Positions 57,216-64,000 of a stretch of DNA of 64,000 nucleotides are shown one piece after another. The notes beneath the pieces were generated by a model that was given only the letters and a program-made list of their open reading frames with translations, did not search any database and had not been told where the DNA came from. The DNA comes from Candidatus Aquabacterium excrementipullorum (GTDB taxonomy: Bacteria; Pseudomonadota; Gammaproteobacteria; Burkholderiales; Burkholderiaceae_C): NCBI GenBank assembly GCA_019112875.1, contig DXIO01000035.1, positions 40,981 through 104,980 of the forward strand, in the 5' to 3' direction. How positions within the stretch are numbered: position 1 is the stretch's first letter; each line of letters begins with the position of its first letter. Both the position numbers and the translations under genes were made by a program.

Positions 57216-57757
57216 ACGCGCACCTGTGGACCTGGGCCCCCGACACCTGGTGGACCCTGTTCGTACATTTCCTGTCGCTGTCGCTGATGGCGATCGGCGG
57301 CGCGATCACGCTGGTGCCCGACATGCACCGCCGCCTGGTCAGCGATCTGGGCTTGCTCAGCGACACCGACTTCACCTCGGCCATCGCCCTGGCACAGGCC
57401 GCACCCGGGCCCAACGTGCTCTTCGTCGGCCTGATGGGCTGGTACGGCGGCGGCCTGGGCGGTGCGCTGGCCAGCATGCTGGGCATCATGCTGCCCTCCA
57501 CCGCCGTGGCCATGGCCTTCTCGCGCTGGGTGGCCACGCGGCGTGAGCTGATCGGCGTGCGCGCCTTCCAGATGGGCATGGCGCCGGTCACGGTGGGTTT
57601 GCTGCTGGCCACGGGCTGGTTGCTGCTGCCCGGCATCGAGCACCCACACGCGCTGATGCTGAGCGCGGCGGTGGCCGTGCTGGTGTGGCGCACACGCGTG
57701 CCGCTGATCTGGCTGGTGGGCGGCGGCGCCGTGCTGGGCGCGCTGGGTTGGGTGTGA
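57212..57757 (+). CDS. Chromate transporter family half-protein, second of pair
   Basis: LFVHFLSLSLMAIGGAITLVPDMHRRLV...FTSAIALAQAAPGPNVLFVGLMGWYGGGLGGALASMLGIMLPS. Confidence 0.87.
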   Translation: MNAHLWTWAPDTWWTLFVHFLSLSLMAIGGAITLVPDMHRRLVSDLGLLSDTDFTSAIALAQAAPGPNVLFVGLMGWYGGGLGGALASMLGIMLPSTAVAMAFSRWVATRRELIGVRAFQMGMAPVTVGLLLATGWLLLPGIEHPHALMLSAAVAVLVWRTRVPLIWLVGGGAVLGALGWV

Positions 57758-57824
57758 GCACCACCCCATGTTGATGCGCTCCCTGCGGCGGGCATGGTCA
57801 CGGTGGCGTGGCTATGATCCGGCC

Positions 57825-58109
57825 ATGAACAACAGCACCATCCAGGTGAACCACCGCTCGCAAGGCCAGTGCTTCGAAGCCATCGTCGATGGACAGCGCT
57901 GCGTGGCCGACTATCAGCGCCATGGCGATGTGGTTCGCCTGACGCATACGTTTGTGCCGCCTGCGCTGGAAGGACGCGGCATCGCCGGGCAACTGATCCA
58001 CGCGGCCCTGACGTGGGCCGATGCGGAAAAGCTCAAGGTCGATCCGCAGTGCAGCTACGCAGCGATGTACGTGCAGCGGCATCCGGAGTGGCGGCGGCTG
58101 GTGGCTTGA
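57825..58109 (+). CDS. YjdJ-like GNAT N-acetyltransferase
   Basis: FEAIVDGQRCVADYQRHGDVVRLTHTFVPPALEGRGIAGQLIHAALTWADAEKLKVDPQCSYAAMYVQRHPEW. Confidence 0.88.
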   Translation: MNNSTIQVNHRSQGQCFEAIVDGQRCVADYQRHGDVVRLTHTFVPPALEGRGIAGQLIHAALTWADAEKLKVDPQCSYAAMYVQRHPEWRRLVA

Positions 58110-58179
58110 GGCCGCCTTCGTAAAGGGCCGGACACAGCTGGCCGGCGGCCGTTTCGGCCATCGAGCCAGCCGAGCCTGA

Positions 58180-59577
58180 TCACGCGCCCCGAGGGTTCAG
58201 TTCCGCCAGGATCAAACGGGCCATGCGCTCGGCCGCGCCGCGATGCGCCTGCGCGAAGGCCAGGCATCGATCCACGCTGCCCGCGTGCGCAGGCGATGCG
58301 GACCAAGTCATTGCTTCGGCCACGCCTTGTGCCCAATCACCGACACGCCGAGCGGCGCCAGCCGCCTCGCTCAACTCCGCCGCCTCCGCGAAATTGAAGG
58401 TCGACGGCCCCATCACGATCGGGCAGCCGCAGGCGGCCGCCTCGATCAGGTTCTGGCCACCCAGCGGCGCGAAACTGCCGCCCAGCAAGGCCACGCGGGC
58501 CGCGGCGAAATAAGCCGGCATCTCGCCCATCGAATCACCCAGCCACACATCGGCACCCAGCGCCTTGGCATCCGGCAGGCCGCCGGGCCACTGGCTGCGG
58601 CGCGAAAGGCTCAGCCCCTGCGCCTGCACCAGCGCGGCGACTTCCTCGAAACGCTGTGGGTGGCGCGGCACAATCCACAACCGCGGCACAGCAACCCCTT
58701 CTGAATCGCCCTGCCCTGACTTGAGGGCCACATCCTTCCAGGCCTGGACCAGACCCGCCTCTTCGCCCTCGCGCGTGCTGGCGGCCAGCACGATGGGCCG
58801 GGCAGGCAGGCCTGGCTGGGATGCAGCGCGCCAGCCTTGCCCCAGGGACAGCAACACCGGCGCCGGCGTCATGTCGAACTTGACGTTGCCGCACACCTGC
58901 AGCGTAGGCCGCGATGCGCCATCGATCATCACGCGCAGACGTTGTGCATCGGATTCGGTCTGCGCCAGCACGGCCCGCAGCGCATGCACCGCCGGTCGCA
59001 GCAGCACGCTCAAACGCAAGCCCTGGCGCAGGCTTTTCTCGCTCAGGCGCGCATTGGCCAGCACCATGGGCACGCCAGCACGCAAGGTTTCATGCTGCAG
59101 CACAGGCCACACCTCGGTTTCCATGAGGACGCCCACATCCGGCTTGTGCATGCGCAGAAAGCGCCGCACAGCCCCAGGGGTGTCATACGGCAACCAGGTC
59201 TGCAGATCGCCCTGGTCCTTGCGCAACAAGGCCTTGCCCGCCTCGCGACCGGTGGCCGTGCCGTGCGTGAGCAGCAGGCGCATGCCGGGCGCCTGCTGGC
59301 GCAGGGCCGTCACCAGCGCAGAAGCCGCGCGGGCTTCGCCCAGCGACACGGCATGCACCCACACCAACGGGCCGCCCTGCGCACGTGACTCACTCAACCT
59401 GGCACGATGGTCCTCGCGGTAGAAACCGAGGCGCTCCCACCAGCGCAGACGGTAATCCGGCTCGACCCGGCCGCGCGACCACACCCGCCACAGGTAGGCA
59501 GGCGTGCCGAGCCTCAGCACGCTGGCATAAGCGACACGGGCCAGCCACTCGGCCAGCCCGCTTGCTGGGGGGCGCAT
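58180..59577 (-). CDS. waaA: 3-deoxy-D-manno-octulosonic acid (Kdo) transferase
   Basis: GPLVWVHAVSLGEARAASALVTALRQ...LLTHGTATGREAG...GVLMETEVWPVLQHETLRAGVPMVLANARLSEKS...GGQNLIEAAACGCPIVMGP. Confidence 0.94.
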   Translation of the reverse strand: MRPPASGLAEWLARVAYASVLRLGTPAYLWRVWSRGRVEPDYRLRWWERLGFYREDHRARLSESRAQGGPLVWVHAVSLGEARAASALVTALRQQAPGMRLLLTHGTATGREAGKALLRKDQGDLQTWLPYDTPGAVRRFLRMHKPDVGVLMETEVWPVLQHETLRAGVPMVLANARLSEKSLRQGLRLSVLLRPAVHALRAVLAQTESDAQRLRVMIDGASRPTLQVCGNVKFDMTPAPVLLSLGQGWRAASQPGLPARPIVLAASTREGEEAGLVQAWKDVALKSGQGDSEGVAVPRLWIVPRHPQRFEEVAALVQAQGLSLSRRSQWPGGLPDAKALGADVWLGDSMGEMPAYFAAARVALLGGSFAPLGGQNLIEAAACGCPIVMGPSTFNFAEAAELSEAAGAARRVGDWAQGVAEAMTWSASPAHAGSVDRCLAFAQAHRGAAERMARLILAELNPRGA

Positions 59578-59603
59578 GCCTGCGCCGCCCTGCGTGGAGG
59601 CGC

Positions 59604-60995
59604 TCAGTGCGCCGCTCCGCCAACCTGCGCGTCAGGCTTGACGGCGTGGATGGCCGCCATGAACTGCGACTGGATGCGTTCCAGCGCCTCGGGCGTCTGG
59701 CCCTCGAAACGCAGCACCAGCACGGGCGTGGTGTTCGAAGCCCGCACCAGGCCGAAGCCGTCTTCATAGTCGGCGCGCAGGCCGTCGATGGTGGTCACCT
59801 CACGGGCGCCCTCGAACTTGGCCGTCTGGCGCAGCTTCTCGACCACCTCATGGTGCTCGCCTTCGGCGCAAGGCACGTTCAGTTCGGGCGTGCTGTGGCT
59901 GGTGGGCAATGCGTTGAGCACGGCGCTCGGGTCCGGCACCTTGGAGAGGATCTCCAGCAGGCGGGCCGCCGTGTAGGTGGCATCGTCGAAGCCGTACCAG
60001 CGCTCGGCGAAGAAGATATGGCCGCTCATCTCACCGGCGAAGGGCGCGCCCGTTTCCTTCAGCTTGGCCTTGACCAGCGAATGGCCCGTCTTGTACATGA
60101 TGGGTTCGCCACCGGCCTCGCGGATCGCGATGGCCAGTTGCTGGCTGCACTTCACGTCGAAGATGATCTTGCCGCCGGGCACGCGGCTCAGCACATCGCG
60201 TGCGAACAGCATGATCTGGCGGTCCGGGAAGATGTTGTTGCCTTCCTTGGTGACCACGCCCAGGCGGTCGCCGTCGCCGTCGAAGGCCAGGCCCAGGTCG
60301 GCGCCCTGCGCCTTCACGGCCTTGATCAGGTCCTGCAGGTTCTCGGGCTTGGAGGGATCCGGGTGGTGGTTGGGGAAGTCGCCATCGACCTCGGAGTACA
60401 GCTCGGTCACCTCGCAGCCCAGGGCGCGCAGGATGCCGGGCGCCGATGCGCCCGGGATGCCGTTGCCCGAATCGACCACGATCTTGAGCGGCCGGGCCAG
60501 CTTGGCATCGCCCACGATGCGCTGTGTGTACTCGGGCAGCACGTCCAGTTGCGTCAGGCTGCCTTCGCCCTGGGTGTAGTCCTCGGCCTCGATGCGCTTG
60601 CGCAGGCCCTGGATGTCGTCGCCATAGATGGCACGGCCGGCCAGCACCATCTTGAAGCCGTTGTAATCCTTGGGATTGTGGCTGCCGGTGACCTGGATGC
60701 CGCTGTGGCAGCCCTGGTCGGCGCGGGTGGCGGCCACGTAGTACAGGATAGGCGTGGTGACGGCGCCCAGGTCGATCACGTTGATGCCGGTCGAGCGCAG
60801 GCCCTTGATCAGCGCGGCGCTGAGCGAGGGACCGGACACACGCCCGTCGCGGCCCACGGCCACGGCCTTCTCGCCGAGCTTGAGCGCCTCCGTCCCGAAG
60901 GCGCGGCCCAGATGCTCGGCCACGGCCTCGCTCAAGGTCTGCCCGACGATCCCGCGGATGTCGTAGGCCTTGAAGATGGAAGCGGCTACTTGCAT
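59604..60995 (-). CDS. Phosphomannomutase/phosphoglucomutase
   Basis: SIFKAYDIRGIVGQTLSEAVAEHLGRAFGTEAL...VGRDGRVSGPSLSAALIKGL...VTGSHNPKDYNGFKMVLAG...LAFDGDGDRLGVV. Confidence 0.95.
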   Translation of the reverse strand: MQVAASIFKAYDIRGIVGQTLSEAVAEHLGRAFGTEALKLGEKAVAVGRDGRVSGPSLSAALIKGLRSTGINVIDLGAVTTPILYYVAATRADQGCHSGIQVTGSHNPKDYNGFKMVLAGRAIYGDDIQGLRKRIEAEDYTQGEGSLTQLDVLPEYTQRIVGDAKLARPLKIVVDSGNGIPGASAPGILRALGCEVTELYSEVDGDFPNHHPDPSKPENLQDLIKAVKAQGADLGLAFDGDGDRLGVVTKEGNNIFPDRQIMLFARDVLSRVPGGKIIFDVKCSQQLAIAIREAGGEPIMYKTGHSLVKAKLKETGAPFAGEMSGHIFFAERWYGFDDATYTAARLLEILSKVPDPSAVLNALPTSHSTPELNVPCAEGEHHEVVEKLRQTAKFEGAREVTTIDGLRADYEDGFGLVRASNTTPVLVLRFEGQTPEALERIQSQFMAAIHAVKPDAQVGGAAH

Positions 60996-61260
60996 GGTGA
61001 TCCTTTGCTGAATGATTTGCTTGTCGATGATGGATGGCGCGGCATCTGGCGCCTTGGCCCCCATTCTAGAGAGCCCCGCGTGACGGGTTTGCAAAAGGCA
61101 CACCAGCAAATGCCGTGCGCGGCGTCCGGATTCCCGCGGCACGTGTCCTTTTGTGGGCGCAAGCATGCCCGAGCCGCTAGGATCACGGTCTGCCTGGGCG
61201 CCAGAGCAGACGACAACAACACATCCCCGCGCCGCCGCATCCTGCCCCTGCCCCTGAACC

Positions 61261-61839
61261 ATGCCCGCGCCATTGTCCCGCTACACCGCCCAGGCCATCG
61301 TGAGTTCGCCCCTGGGCGACATCCGTCTGGCGCGCACGGACAGCGGCTTGGCAGGGGCCTGGTTCATCCACGGCACGAAAGACCACCCAGCCCTTCTGCC
61401 AGACGTCGCCATGTCGCCCGAAGACACACTGCTGCTGCAGGCAGCCCAGCAGTTCGAACGCTACTGGCTTGGCCAGGCCACCAGCTTCGAGGTGCCACTG
61501 GACCTGGTCGGCACGCCGTTTCAACGCGCCGTCTGGCAGGCCCTGCTGGAGATCCCCTTCGGCGCCACCCGCACCTACGGCGACATCGCCCGACACATCG
61601 GCCAGCCCAAGGCCTCCCAGGCGGTGGGCATGGCCGTGGGTGCCAACCCGCTGATCGTGATCGTGCCTTGCCACCGCATCATCGGCCGCGACGCGCGCCT
61701 GACGGGCTTCAGCAGCGGCCTGCCCCGCAAGATCGACCTGCTGCAACGCGAGGGGCTGACCGTCGAAGGCGAGTTCGTGCGCTTGCCGGATGCCCAACAA
61801 CCCACGCTGTTCGACGACGCTTCTGGAGCCCGTGCATGA
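61261..61839 (+). CDS. ogt: Methylated-DNA--[protein]-cysteine S-methyltransferase
   Basis: TPFQRAVWQALLEIPFGATRTYGDIARHIGQPKASQAVGMAVGANPLIVIVPCHRIIG. Confidence 0.95.
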   Translation: MPAPLSRYTAQAIVSSPLGDIRLARTDSGLAGAWFIHGTKDHPALLPDVAMSPEDTLLLQAAQQFERYWLGQATSFEVPLDLVGTPFQRAVWQALLEIPFGATRTYGDIARHIGQPKASQAVGMAVGANPLIVIVPCHRIIGRDARLTGFSSGLPRKIDLLQREGLTVEGEFVRLPDAQQPTLFDDASGARA

Positions 61840-62762
61840 AGCCCCGCGACATGGCCGAGATGCTCGTGCTGGCCGCGCTGTGGGGCGGCTCCTTCCTGTT
61901 TTTGCGCATGGCTTCGCCGGTGGTCGGGCCGCTGGCGGTCGCGGCCTTCCGCGTGGTCGGCGCCCTGTTGCTGCTGTGGCCGCTGCTGCTGTGGCAAGGG
62001 CAGCTTCGGCAGATGGCCAACCGTGCGCCCATGCTGTTTTTCTCAGGCATCCTGTCGTGCGCACTGCCCTTCATCGGCTTCAGCCAGGCGGCGCGCGGGC
62101 TTCCAGCCGGCCTGCTCTCCATCCTCAATGCGACCACGCCGCTGTGGGGCGCGCTGGTGGGCTGGCTGTGGGCCCGTGAGCGGCTGAGCCCCACCGCCGT
62201 GGCCGGCTTGCTGGTGGGCCTGTGTGGCGTGGTGTTGCTGGCGGCCGACCGCACCCATGTCGACAGCGGCCTGGCCCATGGCGCCGTGGCCCTGGCGCTC
62301 GGCTGCACGCTGACCTACGCCATCGCCATCCACCATACCAAGCGTTACCTCGGCACGTTGCCGCCCTTGAGCGTGAGCACCGGTTGCCTGAGCGCCGCCG
62401 CGCTGGTGCTGGCCCTGCCCGCCTGGCTGGCCGGGCCGCAGCCCATGGCCGCCCTGCCCTCGCCGCCCGCCACCTGGGCCGAGGTGCCGCACATCACCTG
62501 GGGCGCGCTGCTGGGCCTGGCCGTGTTGTGCACCGGCGTGGCCTACCTGATGTTCTACCGGCTGCTGGCGCGCGTGGGCCCTACCCGCGCCATGACAGTC
62601 ACCTTCCTGATCCCCGTGTTCGGCATGCTGTGGGGCTGGCTCTTCCTGGATGAAGAAGTCACCTGGAGCATGCTGGCCGGCACGGCCGTGATCCTCTTGG
62701 GCACGCTGTTGTCCAACGGCCTGCTGTCCACCCGTCTGTTCGTCAAGGAGCGCATTGCATGA
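61836..62762 (+). CDS. EamA/DMT superfamily transporter
   Basis: MAEMLVLAALWGGSFLFLRMASPVVGPLAVAAFRVVGALLLLWPLLL...; start trimmed to the ATGA overlap with ogt. Confidence 0.93.
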   Translation: MKPRDMAEMLVLAALWGGSFLFLRMASPVVGPLAVAAFRVVGALLLLWPLLLWQGQLRQMANRAPMLFFSGILSCALPFIGFSQAARGLPAGLLSILNATTPLWGALVGWLWARERLSPTAVAGLLVGLCGVVLLAADRTHVDSGLAHGAVALALGCTLTYAIAIHHTKRYLGTLPPLSVSTGCLSAAALVLALPAWLAGPQPMAALPSPPATWAEVPHITWGALLGLAVLCTGVAYLMFYRLLARVGPTRAMTVTFLIPVFGMLWGWLFLDEEVTWSMLAGTAVILLGTLLSNGLLSTRLFVKERIA

Positions 62763-63238
62763 CCGCCGCCACCCCCACCTACTGGTACTGGGAAGACATC
62801 AACGAAGGCCTCGTCCTGGAGTTCGGCCCCAAGCGGGTCGACCGCGACGAGGTGATCCGCTTCGCCACCGACTTCGATCCGCAGCCCTTCCACCTGAGCG
62901 AAGAGGCTGGCAAGGCCTCCCTGTTCGGTGGCTTGGCGGCCAGCGGCTGGCACACGGCCGGCATGGTGATGCGCATGATGTGCGACGGCTTCCTGCTCAA
63001 ATCCAGCAGCCTGGGCTCGCCCGGCCTGGATTCGCTGAAGTGGCAGCGCCCCGTGATGGTTGGGGACGAGCTCCGCGCCCGCATGACGGTGCTCGGCCGC
63101 CGGCCCATGAAGAGCAAGCCCAATGTCGGACTGGTCCAGACCCGCTGGGAAGCGCTGAACCAGCGCGACGAGGTGGTGATGACCATCGAGAGCTGGGCCA
63201 TGTTCGGGCGCAAGGCGCCTTCTGCGGAACAAGCCTGA
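62759..63238 (+). CDS. MaoC family dehydratase
   Basis: YWEDINEGLVLEFGPKRVDRDEVIRFATDFDPQPFHLSEEAGKASLFGGLAASGWHTAGMVMRMM. Confidence 0.93.
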   Translation: MTAATPTYWYWEDINEGLVLEFGPKRVDRDEVIRFATDFDPQPFHLSEEAGKASLFGGLAASGWHTAGMVMRMMCDGFLLKSSSLGSPGLDSLKWQRPVMVGDELRARMTVLGRRPMKSKPNVGLVQTRWEALNQRDEVVMTIESWAMFGRKAPSAEQA

Positions 63239-63307
63239 CACCGCGCCTGGGCCGCCCCGACTCCAGGCACGAGGGTTGCACGAGCCAGATCGACAGGAGA
63301 AAAGCAA

Positions 63308-63337
63308 AAAGCCCTGACGCTTGCGCATCAGGGCTTT
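63308..63337. terminator. Bidirectional terminator between maoC-like gene and tRNA cluster
   Basis: AAAGCCCTGA ... TCAGGGCTTT, 10-bp stem with A/T-rich flanks. Confidence 0.75.
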
Positions 63338-63343
63338 GCATTT

Positions 63344-63420
63344 TGGCGGAGTGGACGGGACTCGAACCCGCGACCCCCGGCGTGACAGGCCGGTATTCTA
63401 ACCAACTGAACTACCACTCC
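63344..63420 (-). tRNA. tRNA-Asp(GTC), copy 1
   Basis: GGAGTGGTAGTTCAGTTGGTTAGAATACCGGCCTGTCACGCCGGGGGTCGCGGGTTCGAGTCCCGTCCACTCCGCCA. Confidence 0.97.
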
Positions 63421-63472
63421 ACGTGGCTGACGTCTGTGCCGATCTCGCGACCGGCCAAGTGCCGTCAAAACT

Positions 63473-63548
63473 TGGCGTCCCCTAGGGGATTCGAACCCCT
63501 GTAGTCACCGTGAAAGGGTGGTGTCCTAGGCCTCTAGACGAAGGGGAC
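63473..63548 (-). tRNA. tRNA-Glu(TTC), copy 1
   Basis: GTCCCCTTCGTCTAGAGGCCTAGGACACCACCCTTTCACGGTGACTACAGGGGTTCGAATCCCCTAGGGGACGCCA. Confidence 0.97.
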
Positions 63549-63623
63549 TTGCGTCTTCATCAAATTGTCTGCTGAACACAGCGGTTCACGCTCCGATTGT
63601 CGCCACCGACCCCGAGGGGCTTA

Positions 63624-63699
<76 letters not shown>

Positions 63700-63798
63700 A
63701 TCGCACACATCGCTGTGTTCGGCAGGGCGCCAACCGGCACCGAGAACTGTACTGCTTCAAGCTGCGCTGCTGTGTCACCAACAGCGCCTTCAAAAACC

Positions 63799-63875
63799 TG
63801 GCGGAGTGGACGGGACTCGAACCCGCGACCCCCGGCGTGACAGGCCGGTATTCTAACCAACTGAACTACCACTCC
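63799..63875 (-). tRNA. tRNA-Asp(GTC), copy 2
   Basis: Sequence identical to copy 1. Confidence 0.97.
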
Positions 63876-63927
63876 GCGTGGCTGACGTCTGTGCCGATCT
63901 CGCGACCGGCCAAGTGCCGTCAAAACT

Positions 63928-64000
63928 TGGCGTCCCCTAGGGGATTCGAACCCCTGTAGTCACCGTGAAAGGGTGGTGTCCTAGGCCTCTAGACGAAGGG
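63928..64000 (-). tRNA. tRNA-Glu(TTC), copy 2, 5' end cut by the window edge
   Basis: 73 of 76 nt present, identical to copy 1. Confidence 0.95.

Larger units (their letters stand above)
63799..64000. repeat. Direct repeat of 63344-63545 (tRNA-Asp/spacer/tRNA-Glu unit)
   Basis: Hand alignment: 202 bp with one difference (a63421 vs g63876); offset 455 bp; continues past the right edge. Confidence 0.93.

Noticed and set aside
59385-61835. 5' two-thirds of the 1125-aa ORF 59385-62762
   Set aside because: Antisense to waaA and the phosphohexomutase and out of frame with ogt; only the DMT transporter part (61836-62762) is real

Overview
This 64 kb window is a GC-rich, densely coded chromosomal segment. 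Gene content (red-type RuBisCO operon, PEP-CTERM proteins, infA/RRM pair, DUF2789 and DUF2892 proteins) suggests a Burkholderiales-type betaproteobacterium; that assignment is inference. I saw no phage, IS element, integrase or CRISPR array. Main blocks in order: a carboxylesterase running off the left edge (missing from the ORF track), SDR, tRNA-Ser, apaH, pirin, CNNM/CBS protein, pgl/edd/eda (Entner-Doudoroff), GMC oxidoreductase, a form I red-type Calvin operon cbbLSXFPZ with divergent cbbR, beta-ketothiolase, two tandem paralogous PEP-CTERM proteins, a tetR-MFP-RND efflux operon, an EnvZ/OmpR-like two-component system divergent from DUF2147/CcdA-TlpA genes, cstA-ybdD with a Cache-sensor two-component system, katG, an infA-RRM cluster, a small ORF plus ATP-grasp gene, a second fbp, pepN, prfB with its programmed +1 frameshift, a GGDEF/EAL protein, a split chrA pair, waaA, a phosphohexomutase, ogt-DMT-maoC, and a tRNA cluster with a near-identical tRNA-Asp/tRNA-Glu duplication cut by the right edge. 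The best candidates for something undescribed are the tandem PEP-CTERM paralogs with their palindrome-rich spacer, and the 72-aa ORF overlapping the ATP-grasp gene. Most long ORFs in the track lie antisense to recognisable genes and are GC-driven shadows. All family calls are from reading the translations; no database search was run.
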